Shown here in pieces: positions 17,250-26,150 of a stretch of 50,894 nucleotides of DNA; positions within the stretch are counted from its first letter, which is position 1, and every line of letters starts with the position of its first letter. Position numbers and translations under genes: made by a program. A model generated the notes under the pieces. That model was not told the DNA's origin, ran no database searches, and worked only from the letters and a program-made list of their open reading frames with translations. The stretch is taken from the IMG/VR virus record IMGVR_UViG_3300017743_004392, positions 1 to 50,894 of that record; one strand, 5' to 3'. This DNA comes from a virus.

Positions 17250-18043
17250 AAGTAATAGCAGAAATCGGATGGAATCATTGTGGTAATATGAAACTCGCAA
17301 AAGAAATGATTCTAGCAGCAAAAGAAAGTGGTGCAACCTACGCCAAATTCCAAAGTTGGTCTGTTAATAGACTTAAACCCGGGGAGTGGGATAATGATGG
17401 TCGGAGAGAAATTTATGAAAAAGCAGAACTTACAAAAGAACGACACATCGAACTAATTGATTATTGTAATAAAGTTGATATTAAATTTATGTCGAGTGTA
17501 TTTAGTATTCAAGACGCAGAACTACTTGTGGAATTAGGGGTGGAAGATGTAAAAATCCCAAGCTTTGAATCTCGTAATCATAAACTAATTAAGTATTGTG
17601 ACGATAACTTCAAAACAGTATTTATGTCGACCGGAACATCTACATTATTTGAGATTGAGGATAGTGTAAAACATATTAGACATTCCGATTTTTATCTATT
17701 ACATTGTGTATCTACATACCCCTGCAATCCCAATATGGCAAATATTCCACGAATGAATAAATTAAAAGAATTAGGATTTAAAGTCGGATATTCTGATCAT
17801 ATCCAAGGTGTAGAATCTGCTAAAGTAGCAATCGGGGAAGGCGCTTTAGTAATCGAAAAACATTTCACTACTAATAATTCACTCCCAGGAAGAGATAATA
17901 AATTTGCTATATTGCCCCGTGATATGTCCGACCTTATTTCGTATATTCAACTTAGAAAAGATATGTCCATTCCCCATGGTAATGATTATCAAAAAAATGA
18001 ATTAGACTCAAGAAATAATTATACAGGAAGATTTAATGGTTAG
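17246..18043 (+). CDS. neuB: N-acetylneuraminate synthase-like (NeuB), catalytic domain only
   Basis: A 265-residue TIM-barrel enzyme: AEIGWNHCGNMKLAKEMI (residues 4-21), AKFQSW (33-38), SVFSIQDAELLVELGVEDVKIPS, MSTGTSTLFEI, LLHCVSTYPCNP, VGYSDHIQG and IEKHFTTNNSLPGRDNK all match the NeuB family, which condenses phosphoenolpyruvate with an amino-sugar to give a nonulosonic acid. The C-terminal antifreeze-like (SAF) domain of cellular NeuB (about 350 residues) is missing. The SAF domain normally helps sugar binding, so the substrate may be different. Base composition is less AT-rich than in the preceding genes. Confidence 0.92.
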   Translation: MKVIAEIGWNHCGNMKLAKEMILAAKESGATYAKFQSWSVNRLKPGEWDNDGRREIYEKAELTKERHIELIDYCNKVDIKFMSSVFSIQDAELLVELGVEDVKIPSFESRNHKLIKYCDDNFKTVFMSTGTSTLFEIEDSVKHIRHSDFYLLHCVSTYPCNPNMANIPRMNKLKELGFKVGYSDHIQGVESAKVAIGEGALVIEKHFTTNNSLPGRDNKFAILPRDMSDLISYIQLRKDMSIPHGNDYQKNELDSRNNYTGRFNG

Positions 18044-18677
18044 TGTCATAATTAGAAATAGAAATGAAGGTGATTATATAGGATTTTCTCTTCAATCCGT
18101 AGTAGATAATTTTATAGATCCCGAGGTTATAGTTATTGATAATAATTCAACAGATGATTCTTTAGAGGTGGTTAGTTTATTTAGACCTATTCTCAAAAAT
18201 AATCTTAAAGTTATTAATATAGATAATTATACCCCCGGGTTATCTTTAAACGAAGGGGTAAAGTATTGTTCTAAGGATACAATATTAATTTTATCAGGTC
18301 ATTCCCAAATTACTAAAATGGATATTTCTTTTGTGAAAACAAAACTTCAAGAATACTCTGCGGTGTTTGGGAAACAAACCCCAATTTATAAAGGTAAAAA
18401 AATAGGAAAAAGATATATTTGGTCTCATTTTAAAGATAAGGGCATACCTAATATGTGGTCTGATATTGAAGATAGACATTTTTTACATAATGCATTTTGC
18501 TTTTATAATAAAAAACATCTTATGGAAACTCCATTTGATGAGATGCTACAAGGGAAAGAAGATAGATATTGGGCTAAAGATATTATAGAAAAAGGACAAT
18601 CATACTTTTATACTCCGGCTATAGAAGTAAATCATTATTACACTAAAAATGGTGCAACTTGGAAAGGAATAGGATAA
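18036..18677 (+). CDS. glycosyltransferase, GT2
   Basis: A 213-residue GT2 transferase. It opens VSVIIRNRNEGDYIGFSLQSV, has VIDNNSTDDSLEVV (nucleotide-binding Asp) and the C-terminal KEDRYWAKDIIEKG, matching the ED-W acceptor-base motif of GT2 enzymes. It overlaps the neuB-like gene by eight bases. Confidence 0.9.
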   Translation: MVSVIIRNRNEGDYIGFSLQSVVDNFIDPEVIVIDNNSTDDSLEVVSLFRPILKNNLKVINIDNYTPGLSLNEGVKYCSKDTILILSGHSQITKMDISFVKTKLQEYSAVFGKQTPIYKGKKIGKRYIWSHFKDKGIPNMWSDIEDRHFLHNAFCFYNKKHLMETPFDEMLQGKEDRYWAKDIIEKGQSYFYTPAIEVNHYYTKNGATWKGIG

Positions 18678-19417
18678 TGGATAATCATATACTAATAACA
18701 CATTTTAATTTAGAAGGGTTGAATGGATTCGAGAATTTATACAAGGATCCTTCATGGCTAGAACTTAGATTAAATATTTTTAAAAAGTATACTCTTCCAT
18801 CTTTATCTAATCAAACTGATTCTGGTTTTCATTTAGTGATGTTTTGTCACACAAACACCCCAGAACCCTATAAAACAGAATTTTTAAATTTAGAGAAAGA
18901 ATACTCGTTCCTTAAATTAATTTGGGATCAAACTCATTTTACTGGGTTAGGTGGGAGTGTCCCTTCGTTTTATAATTCCATTAAATCTGCTTATTTGGAA
19001 GTAAGAAATAATATTTCCGATGAAGTTATTTGTTCCAAAATAGGAACAGATGATCTGGTTGAAACCAGGTATAATGAATTTATTAAATCATCCCTTAGTA
19101 ATGGTTCTACTCTTTCTTTAGCCAGGGGATTGTATTGGGATATAAATCAAAATAAATTTCTAGATTCAACCTTCCCAACAGGACCATTTATAAGTGTTAA
19201 ATCAACATTATCAGATTTTAAGGGAGATATGAGAGAACTTTCTCACCATGATGTTATACCAAAAACCCAAGGGATAATAGCTAACACAGAACTCCCCTTA
19301 TGGATACAACTAATTCATGGAACTAATGTATGGAACCAATTGAATAGAATGCCTGGCCACCATATTGATCCCCCTAATAAAGATTATTTAGCAATCAATT
19401 TTGGTTATAAAGATTAA
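18677..19417 (+). CDS. putative rhamnosyltransferase-like protein
   Basis: A 246-residue protein similar in pattern to the putative rhamnosyl transferase family (Rhamno_transf): HILITHFNLEG at the start, then WLELRLNIFKKYTLPSLSNQTDSGFHLVMFC and an acidic KIGTDDLVETR. The ATG at 18677 overlaps the upstream TAA (TAATG); an in-frame ATG at 18659 would give six more residues inside the previous gene and is less likely. Confidence 0.72.
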   Translation: MDNHILITHFNLEGLNGFENLYKDPSWLELRLNIFKKYTLPSLSNQTDSGFHLVMFCHTNTPEPYKTEFLNLEKEYSFLKLIWDQTHFTGLGGSVPSFYNSIKSAYLEVRNNISDEVICSKIGTDDLVETRYNEFIKSSLSNGSTLSLARGLYWDINQNKFLDSTFPTGPFISVKSTLSDFKGDMRELSHHDVIPKTQGIIANTELPLWIQLIHGTNVWNQLNRMPGHHIDPPNKDYLAINFGYKD

Positions 19418-19420
19418 AAT

Positions 19421-20587
19421 ATGAAAAATATAAATGTATTTGTGCCTAAATTCAGGAAGAAAGAGATTTTATCCCAAATTGAAGAATGTCTAGATAAGGG
19501 ATGGACTGGGATGGGGTATAAGACTGTAGAGATTGAAGAAGAGTGGAAAAAGTATACTAATTTCTCTAATGCCCATTTTTTAAATTCCAACACAGTAGGA
19601 CTTCATTTAGCAGTAAAAATTCTTAAGCACGTTAACCAATGGAAAAGAAATGATGAAATAATCACCACCCCTTTAACATTTGTATCCACTAACCATTCTA
19701 TTCTATACGAAAATCTAACCCCAGTATTTGCTGATGTCGATGAACAACTTTGTTTAGATCCCAAAGATGTAGAACTCAAGATAACCAGAAAAACAAAAGC
19801 AGTATTATTTGTAGGGATGGGAGGGAATATAGGACAATATAGTAAAATCAAAGAAATTTGTGATAAACATAATCTTAAATTGATTTTTGATGCTGCCCAT
19901 TGTGCCGGGACAAAAACAGAAAAGATTATAGAGGGATTTGGAAGCTCTTTTCAACAGGTAGGATGGGATGCTGATGTTTCTGTTTTCAGTTTCCAAGCAG
20001 TAAAAAATTTACCTACTGCCGATTCCGGAATGATTTGTTTTAAAAATCAAGATTATGATCAACTAGCTAGAAAAATGAGTTGGTTAGGGATTGATAAAGA
20101 TACTTTTAGTAGAACTAATTCAAAAGGAAGTTATAAATGGGATTATGATGTCCCTACTTTAGGGTATAAATATCATGGTAACTCTATTATGGCATCAATG
20201 GGTTTAGTAGGGTTGAAATATTTAGAAGAGGATAATCAAAGGAGAAGAGAGATTGCAGAAATTTATACACGGGAACTTATAAAAGTAAAAGGTATCACTC
20301 TTGTTCCCCATAATCCTGAATGCATTTCTTCAAGACATTTATTTCAAATTATAGTTCCCCACCGAGATCAAATTATGAGTTATTTAAACACCCATAAAAT
20401 TTATCCTGGGGTGCATTATAAGGATAATACATTATATGATTTATATAAAAAAGGATTTGGTACTTGCCCTAATGCCCATAAAGTAAGTAATAAATTAATT
20501 ACATTACCGATCCATTGTAATATGGCAAATGATGATTGTTTATATGTGGTAGATACTTTAAAAGAAGCTATTAAACTTTGGGTCTAA
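19421..20587 (+). CDS. DegT-family sugar aminotransferase
   Basis: A 388-residue PLP-dependent sugar aminotransferase. Unlike the 12585 gene, it keeps the catalytic Lys in VFSFQAVKNLPTADSG (about residues 187-202). Other landmarks are the PLP-phosphate loop LNSNTVGLHLAVKIL, LIFDAAHCAGT, and the C-terminal ISSRHLFQIIVP. Such enzymes transfer an amino group from glutamate to a keto-sugar nucleotide. It may supply the amino sugar used by the glycan pathway. It overlaps the next gene start by one base (TAATG). Confidence 0.9.
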   Translation: MKNINVFVPKFRKKEILSQIEECLDKGWTGMGYKTVEIEEEWKKYTNFSNAHFLNSNTVGLHLAVKILKHVNQWKRNDEIITTPLTFVSTNHSILYENLTPVFADVDEQLCLDPKDVELKITRKTKAVLFVGMGGNIGQYSKIKEICDKHNLKLIFDAAHCAGTKTEKIIEGFGSSFQQVGWDADVSVFSFQAVKNLPTADSGMICFKNQDYDQLARKMSWLGIDKDTFSRTNSKGSYKWDYDVPTLGYKYHGNSIMASMGLVGLKYLEEDNQRRREIAEIYTRELIKVKGITLVPHNPECISSRHLFQIIVPHRDQIMSYLNTHKIYPGVHYKDNTLYDLYKKGFGTCPNAHKVSNKLITLPIHCNMANDDCLYVVDTLKEAIKLWV

Positions 20588-21282
20588 TGAAGGTTGGAGT
20601 TTGGCAGTCTAATTATATTCCTTGGAAAGGGTACTTTGATTACATAAATGATGTAGATATATTTTGCTTTTACGATGAAGTCCAGTATACTAAGAATGAT
20701 TGGAGAAACAGGAATAGATTATTAGATAATAATGGACTATTTTGGGTTACTATCCCTATTAAATCTTCATTTGTTAATTATAAAATTTCAGAAGTTAAAA
20801 TAGAAAACTCTAAAATTTTGGATAAACATTTTAAATCTATTCAACAATGTTATTCTAAATCTCCTTATAAATCCCAAGTATTGGATTTACTTTCTCCTAT
20901 TTACTCACAAAAATGGGATTATTTATCTAAGTTAAATCAAATTTTAATTAAAACTATATCTGAGTATATTGGCATCACAACTAAATTTGTTAATTCTCAA
21001 GATTATATTTTGCCCCCAACTAGGTTAGAAAGATTAATTAACTTAAATGTTCAATTAAAAGCTACTACTTACCTTTCTGGGTTAAATGCAAAAAATTATA
21101 TTAGAGGGAATGAACATTTGTTTGAAAAAAATCAAATAAAACTTGAATGGAAGAATTATGGTCCCTATCTTGAATACCCAAGACCAACACTATTATATGA
21201 TGATCAAGTAAGTATTATAGATTTGCTTATGAACATCCCCCAAAATAAATTATTAAATTATATTACTTCCCAAAATGGTTAA
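20587..21282 (+). CDS. WbqC-like family protein
   Basis: A 231-residue protein with the WbqC signature: WQSNYIPWKGYFDYINDVDIFCFYDEVQY at residues 5-33, then NDWRNRNRLLDNNGLFWVTIPI and a C-terminal TYLSGLNAKNYI segment. WbqC proteins occur in O-antigen clusters and are linked to amino-sugar modification; the reaction is not firmly known. The ATG at 20587 overlaps the preceding stop and is preferred over the upstream ATG at 20578. Confidence 0.85.
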   Translation: MKVGVWQSNYIPWKGYFDYINDVDIFCFYDEVQYTKNDWRNRNRLLDNNGLFWVTIPIKSSFVNYKISEVKIENSKILDKHFKSIQQCYSKSPYKSQVLDLLSPIYSQKWDYLSKLNQILIKTISEYIGITTKFVNSQDYILPPTRLERLINLNVQLKATTYLSGLNAKNYIRGNEHLFEKNQIKLEWKNYGPYLEYPRPTLLYDDQVSIIDLLMNIPQNKLLNYITSQNG

Positions 21283-22012
21283 AAAGTTATTAGTTATAGT
21301 TCCTATTTGGAACAAAGAGCAGTTTTTAGAAAATACTATTGAAAGCATACTCCAACAAACATTTACTAATTTTGAATTGATTTTAATAGATGATTGTTCC
21401 AAAGATAATTCATTAAAAATAGCAAAATCATATGAGCATTTAAAAAATGTAACAGTGATCGAAAATAAAGAAAATAAGGGGTGTTATTATACTAGAAATA
21501 AAGGATTAGAATATTTTGCAAACAAAGAATGGGATTATTTTACGATACATGATGCCGATGATATTTCTGATTTAAGAAGATTTCAACATTTTATAGATAC
21601 TTTTGAATCAAACCCTAACTTAGTTTATTTAAAATCAACTTCCATTAATTATGATTCTAAAACCAACGAACCTCTTTTAAAAGAAGACGGAAACCCTAAT
21701 ATTTTTACTGGGGAAGGGACAGCTTTTATCTCGAGAAAATTATTTGATAAAATCGGGTATTTTGATAACACTAGATTTTCTGGGGATACAGATTATATGT
21801 GGAGAGCAGAAGCTTTATGTTCTACTTCTAATTTAGGATGGCAGATTGGAGAATCAAAAGAAATTTTGTACATTAATTTTAGCCATGAAAATAACATTAC
21901 TAAAATATATGATTGGCACACCACTCGACCCAGATATTGGGGAAAAATAAGAGACGAAATACAAACTAAAATGATTCCTAGTAATAATTTTTACAGAAAT
22001 AAATTTGAATAA
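21275..22012 (+). CDS. glycosyltransferase, GT2
   Basis: A 245-residue GT2 enzyme: LLVIVPIWNKEQFLENTIESI, then LILIDDCSKDNSLKIA (UDP-binding Asp), the DxD equivalent in IHDADDISDLRR, and FSGDTDYMWRAEA as the likely catalytic-base region. It overlaps neighbours by eight and one bases. Confidence 0.92.
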   Translation: MVKKLLVIVPIWNKEQFLENTIESILQQTFTNFELILIDDCSKDNSLKIAKSYEHLKNVTVIENKENKGCYYTRNKGLEYFANKEWDYFTIHDADDISDLRRFQHFIDTFESNPNLVYLKSTSINYDSKTNEPLLKEDGNPNIFTGEGTAFISRKLFDKIGYFDNTRFSGDTDYMWRAEALCSTSNLGWQIGESKEILYINFSHENNITKIYDWHTTRPRYWGKIRDEIQTKMIPSNNFYRNKFE

Positions 22013-22605
22013 TGAAGTATTATAATTTTATAGAAGCATTCAACACCCCTTTACTAAATAAAAAAGGAGAATATCAAAAATCAGATAAAAATGATTTACA
22101 TAAATATGTAGTTCTTTACGATTACATAATTAACACCCAGTATTTAAAGAATCAGTCCCCTCTTAGTATGTTAGAGATTGGAATTAGACTTGGGGATTCA
22201 ATCAAAGTATGGGATGATTCACTTTTATTTAATAAAATTGTAGGAGTAGATATTACTCCTAAAGATGAATACCCTGATTTATTTGATTTTTCTGATAAAG
22301 TAACTTTAGAACAGGGGGTGGACGGGTATGACCCCGAAGTAGTAAAATCATTAGGAGAAAAACATGGTAAATTTGATATTATTCTAGATGATGGAGACCA
22401 TATGTGGGAGAGCCAGGTAAAGTTTTTTAATTATTATTATTCCTTATTAAATGATGGGGGGGTTATTATGTGTGAAGACATATCCCAAAACTATCTAACC
22501 CAACTCCAACAATTTTGTTCTCAATATGAGGATTTTTATGTTTTTGACTTAAGAACTAAATCAAATGTACATGGAAATGAAATTGTGGCTATTATAAAAA
22601 AATAA
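22012..22605 (+). CDS. class I SAM methyltransferase, CmcI/TylF-like
   Basis: A 197-residue Rossmann methyltransferase. The SAM-binding loop is LEIGIRLGDSIKVW (about residues 54-67), the acidic strand end is VGVDI, and FDIILDDGDHMWESQVKFF with LLNDGGVIMCEDI resembles metal-dependent sugar O-methyltransferases of the TylF/CmcI group. It could methylate a sugar of the glycan. A 7-G tract lies at 22456-22462 in the GGV codons. Confidence 0.78.
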   Translation: MKYYNFIEAFNTPLLNKKGEYQKSDKNDLHKYVVLYDYIINTQYLKNQSPLSMLEIGIRLGDSIKVWDDSLLFNKIVGVDITPKDEYPDLFDFSDKVTLEQGVDGYDPEVVKSLGEKHGKFDIILDDGDHMWESQVKFFNYYYSLLNDGGVIMCEDISQNYLTQLQQFCSQYEDFYVFDLRTKSNVHGNEIVAIIKK

Positions 22606-22607
22606 AT

Positions 22608-23300
22608 ATGATAAGAATATTTCAACGACATTGTAATTTTTCATCCAACTCAGAACATAAACCAAGACCTGAATGGTTTAATAGAGAAAAAATATTTGAT
22701 TCTTTTATTTCTACTTTAGATGATAGAACAGAATATACTGCTTTCCATGATTGTGGGAATGGGGATATCAAAGATCATTTCTTAAATAGTAAAAATGTAA
22801 ATAAAATATCTAAAAAAGGGGGAAATGATGCCCAATCATTCTTAAATTTACTTAATTATGTAAATGAACAAGAATATCAAAATGATGATATTATTTACTT
22901 TTTAGAAGATGACTATCTTCACCGATCTGGGTGGGTTGATGTTTTATTGGAAGGATTTGAATATATAGGAGCAGATTATTATACCCTTTATGACCACCCA
23001 GATAAGTATTATCTACCAATGTATGAAGATTTACAATCTAAAATTATAGCAACTAAATCTATTCATTGGAGAACAGTTCCTTCAACAACTAACACATACG
23101 CTTGTAAGTTTTCTACATTAAAACAACATTTTGACATTCATGTCCAACATTGTGATTTAATAGAGAAATGGACAAAAGATCATGCTAAATTTACTCAACT
23201 TTGGAGTATTGGATCTAATTTAGTATCTTGTATTCCTGGGTATAGTACTCATGTAGAAAGTGGAATGGAATCCCCATTAATAGATTGGTCAAAAATATGA
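22608..23300 (+). CDS. GT-A-like glycosyltransferase
   Basis: A 230-residue protein. The DIIYFLEDDYLHRSGWVDVLLEGF segment (about residues 94-117) is a typical GT-A DxD region with metal-binding acidic residues. The N-terminus (IRIFQRHCNFSSNSEHKPRP) is not typical GT2. A C-terminal VESGMESPLIDW closes the protein. Exact family not recognised; it overlaps the next gene by four bases (ATGA). Confidence 0.65.
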   Translation: MIRIFQRHCNFSSNSEHKPRPEWFNREKIFDSFISTLDDRTEYTAFHDCGNGDIKDHFLNSKNVNKISKKGGNDAQSFLNLLNYVNEQEYQNDDIIYFLEDDYLHRSGWVDVLLEGFEYIGADYYTLYDHPDKYYLPMYEDLQSKIIATKSIHWRTVPSTTNTYACKFSTLKQHFDIHVQHCDLIEKWTKDHAKFTQLWSIGSNLVSCIPGYSTHVESGMESPLIDWSKI

Positions 23301-24076
23301 TTTCAGTAATAATTCCAACATATAAGGAACCCGAATATTTAGATTTATGTTTAAAGTCTATCTTTGAGGGGCAAACAAATAAAAACGAGATAATTGTTGT
23401 TGTAGATGGGTTTCTAGAATTAAATCAACCTGTTCTAGAGAAGTATCCTGATGTAAAAGTATTAGATTTAGGTTCAAATCAGGGGTTAGCTGTAGCAACA
23501 AATTGGGGAGTTTATAATGCGACCTCAGAATACATTTTAGTTGTTAATGATGATAATGTATTTCCTTTAAAATGGGATGAAGTTCTAGAATTATATGCTA
23601 AAGATAGGAAGAAATTTGTATTATCTCCTAACCAAATTGAACCTAACCCTTCAATGTTCCAACAATTTGTAATTGAAGATCTAGGAAAATCCCCTGAAGA
23701 ATTTGATTTGGAAAAATTTCAAAAGTGGGAGGTGGAGAATAAAAAGTATGAACACGATTATAAAGGTTCAACACTCCCTTTCTTTATGAGTAAATATGAT
23801 TTTCTAGCAGTTGGGGGGTGGGATGTTATGTATCCTTCCCCCCATGTTGTAGATTGGGACTTTTTTGCTAAATGTGAACACGTAGGGTATTCCATGATGA
23901 GAACTTATACAACTCAATTTTACCATTTTGCGGGGGCTGCTACTCGAAAAACATCTGAACAAAGTGAACAATCTACTTTAAAAGAAAATGAAGCACATTT
24001 ATTCTTTCAAAATAAATGGGGTCAACCCGCTCAACATAACCCCGAGAATAACTCAAAATCCTTAAAATTTCTATAA
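23297..24076 (+). CDS. glycosyltransferase, GT2
   Basis: A 259-residue GT2 enzyme: ISVIIPTYKEPEYLDLCLKSI, IIVVVDGFLE, SNQGLAVATNWGVYNA, the DxD equivalent LVVNDDNVFP, and FFMSKYDFLAVGGWDVMYPSPHVVDWDFFAKCEHVG near the C-terminus. The ATG at 23297 overlaps the previous TGA; an in-frame start four codons earlier is possible. Confidence 0.92.
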   Translation: MISVIIPTYKEPEYLDLCLKSIFEGQTNKNEIIVVVDGFLELNQPVLEKYPDVKVLDLGSNQGLAVATNWGVYNATSEYILVVNDDNVFPLKWDEVLELYAKDRKKFVLSPNQIEPNPSMFQQFVIEDLGKSPEEFDLEKFQKWEVENKKYEHDYKGSTLPFFMSKYDFLAVGGWDVMYPSPHVVDWDFFAKCEHVGYSMMRTYTTQFYHFAGAATRKTSEQSEQSTLKENEAHLFFQNKWGQPAQHNPENNSKSLKFL

Positions 24077-24934
24077 ATGAAAATACTAGTTACAGGAGGA
24101 GCAGGTTTTGTAGGAACAAATCTTATTAAAAGGTTACTGAAAGAAGGCCACACCGTAACCTCCATAGATAATTATAGTACCGGAAAGAAAGAAAATCATA
24201 TAAAGGGTTGTTCTTATTGGGAAGCTGATTTAAAAGACTTCCATGAATACTTTAATGAATCCCCATCTGATGAAAAATTTGATTTAGTATACCACTTAGC
24301 AGCAGTAGCTAGAATACAACCCTCATTTGAAAAACCAAAACAATATTTTCAAGTAAATGCTAATGGTACTTTAAATGTGGTTGATTGGTGTGTTCAAAAC
24401 GATATACCATTGATCTATGCTGGGAGCTCTTCAAAACATAGTGGTAGATTCAAGAACCCATATACATTTTCAAAAGACATAGGAGAAGATATTATTACCT
24501 TATGGGAAAGACATTTTGGATTAAAAGCTAGTATTGCACGATTCTACAATGTTTATGGTCCCTATCAACTAACTGAGGGTGGATACACTACTTTAATTGG
24601 GAGATGGATTAATAACATTGAAAATAATACCCAATGTGAAATCTATGGGAATGGGGAACAAAGACGAGATTTTACTCATGTTGATGATATAGTTGATGCC
24701 CTAGTTAAGATTATGGAACAACAAGCATATGGTTATGAATTTGAATTAGGCAGGGGTAAAAATTACTCTGTAAATGAAATAGCAACTATGTTTGGTATCA
24801 AGCCTATTTATAAAGATGCTAAAAAAGGTGAAGCTAGAATTACTTTAAATGAGGACACTACTGCATATGAAGTATTGAAATGGGAACCTAAATTAAATTT
24901 AGAGGATTATATTAAAATATTTATAAACAAATAA
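24077..24934 (+). CDS. NAD-dependent sugar epimerase/dehydratase
   Basis: A 285-residue extended SDR. It has the NAD-binding TGGAGFVGTNLIKRL (6-20), YHLAAVARIQPSFEKP, the catalytic region YAGSSSKH with YTFSK (YxxxK), and RRDFTHVDDIVDAL, a segment typical of UDP-glucose 4-epimerase-like enzymes. The catalytic Tyr-x-x-x-Lys is preserved. It is the last gene of the sugar block; substrate not determined. Confidence 0.88.
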   Translation: MKILVTGGAGFVGTNLIKRLLKEGHTVTSIDNYSTGKKENHIKGCSYWEADLKDFHEYFNESPSDEKFDLVYHLAAVARIQPSFEKPKQYFQVNANGTLNVVDWCVQNDIPLIYAGSSSKHSGRFKNPYTFSKDIGEDIITLWERHFGLKASIARFYNVYGPYQLTEGGYTTLIGRWINNIENNTQCEIYGNGEQRRDFTHVDDIVDALVKIMEQQAYGYEFELGRGKNYSVNEIATMFGIKPIYKDAKKGEARITLNEDTTAYEVLKWEPKLNLEDYIKIFINK

Positions 24935-24946
24935 TCAAAACAGAAG

Positions 24947-25123
24947 ATGGAAAGAAATAATTATTTTTGCTACGCCAAAAACGATAAAACTAAGGAACCT
25001 GTCTATAAACTTACAGCTAGTACATTATACGGGGCAATTTCAAGTTTTGCCCAACTAAAACAACTCCCCCCAGAAAAACTTCTAGAAATATATTCTGTTG
25101 AAAGAATTGAAGAAAATACTTGA
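24947..25123 (+). CDS. hypothetical protein, 58 aa
   Basis: A 58-residue protein (starts MERNNYFCYAKNDKTKEP, ends ERIEENT). The order aromatic-rich strand, then KLTASTLYGAISSFAQLKQLP helix, suggests a small alpha/beta domain. Thirteen bases after the epimerase stop; its 3' end overlaps the next gene. Not recognised. Confidence 0.6.
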   Translation: MERNNYFCYAKNDKTKEPVYKLTASTLYGAISSFAQLKQLPPEKLLEIYSVERIEENT

Positions 25124-25499
25124 ACCACTCCTAGGAAATAAGAGTGTAGTAATAGAATCTCCTCGTAGTGAATTATTGAGGGAACAGAATCAGTTCTGTG
25201 ATTTAATGGAACGATTAGATCAAGTTTGGAAAAAAGATAATTCACTATTTGAGGAGTATAATTTAGATTTATCTGCTTATCTAGAACATTATTATGGTAT
25301 AATCGAGCTTCAAATGATAATGATGTTTGGTTATAGTAAAGCTGAGTTAATTTGGTGGTATATTCTGGAAAGAAAAGATGCAGATGGAAAATTATTACCC
25401 ATAGAAGATGAAAATGGGAAAGAATATACTTTCGAAAACCATTCCGAATTTTATGAGTTTTTAAAAATTGCCGAAGTAAAGAAAACTGATGAAGCCTAA
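25098..25499 (+). CDS. hypothetical protein, 133 aa
   Basis: Not recognised. A mostly helical acidic protein; a central DLSAYLEHYYGIIELQMIMMFGYSKAELIWWYI contains a hydrophobic aromatic helix pair but is too charged overall for a membrane protein. Start is a TTG at 25098 (no ATG until residue 37), overlapping the upstream gene by 26 bases; a second TTG lies at 25107. The end overlaps the next gene by eleven bases. Confidence 0.65.
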   Translation: MKELKKILEPLLGNKSVVIESPRSELLREQNQFCDLMERLDQVWKKDNSLFEEYNLDLSAYLEHYYGIIELQMIMMFGYSKAELIWWYILERKDADGKLLPIEDENGKEYTFENHSEFYEFLKIAEVKKTDEA

Positions 25500-26148
25500 A
25501 CCGATATCTAAAACTCAGTGTCTAGTAGCGCTTAAAAAAACAAAGTCGATTAAGGCGGCGTCTCGCTATTTAGGATGCTCATACCAACATTTACGCAAGT
25601 ATACAATGTTGTATATTGATGAGGATACCGGTAAAACATTACACGAGGTATACAAAAACCAAGCAGGTAAAGGTATACCAAAATATCTAAAAAATAGAAA
25701 AAACGGTAAGGAACCTAACTTAATGGATATTATAGAAGGTAGGGTCCCACCCACTTCATTTCATGTAGATAAGTTAAAATTAAGATTGTTTGAGGAGGGC
25801 TACTTACATGAAACCTGCTATAATTGTGGATTTTCAGAACGTAGGGTCTCTGATTATAAAGTCCCATTGTTAATCCATTTTAAGGATGAGAATAAAAACA
25901 ATTGGAAACTAAATAATCTAGAAATGATGTGCTACAATTGTTATTTTCTCTATATTAAAGATGTTTTCGAGGCCAAACAGGTCCAAATGATAGAAACCCC
26001 AACCACCCATCTTAATGGAGTAAAAGAAGTAACCTGGGAATTAGATGAGTATCAACAAAAAAGATTAGAGGAATTAGGTTTAATGAAAAAAGATAAACCC
26101 ACATTTGGTGAGGATGCTTATGATTTTGTAAGTTGGCAAAACAAATAA
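25489..26148 (+). CDS. HNH-like protein with N-terminal HTH
   Basis: A 219-residue basic protein. The N-terminus SIKAASRYLGCSYQHLRKY (about 20-38) is a helix-turn-helix; the middle has two CxxC knuckles (CYNCGF and CYNCYF) around IHFKDENKNNWKLNNLEMM, the layout of zinc-bound HNH domains. The final His of a classical HNH (usually CxxCH) is replaced, so nuclease activity is uncertain. It could be a homing endonuclease or a transcription regulator. It follows smoothly in the operon and interrupts no recognisable gene. Confidence 0.68.
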   Translation: MKPKPISKTQCLVALKKTKSIKAASRYLGCSYQHLRKYTMLYIDEDTGKTLHEVYKNQAGKGIPKYLKNRKNGKEPNLMDIIEGRVPPTSFHVDKLKLRLFEEGYLHETCYNCGFSERRVSDYKVPLLIHFKDENKNNWKLNNLEMMCYNCYFLYIKDVFEAKQVQMIETPTTHLNGVKEVTWELDEYQQKRLEELGLMKKDKPTFGEDAYDFVSWQNK

Positions 26149-26150
26149 TT

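Noticed and set aside
25489-26148. HNH-like protein as a mobile element disrupting a neighbour
   Set aside because: Flanking genes look intact and overlap it in normal operon style; no split gene was found.
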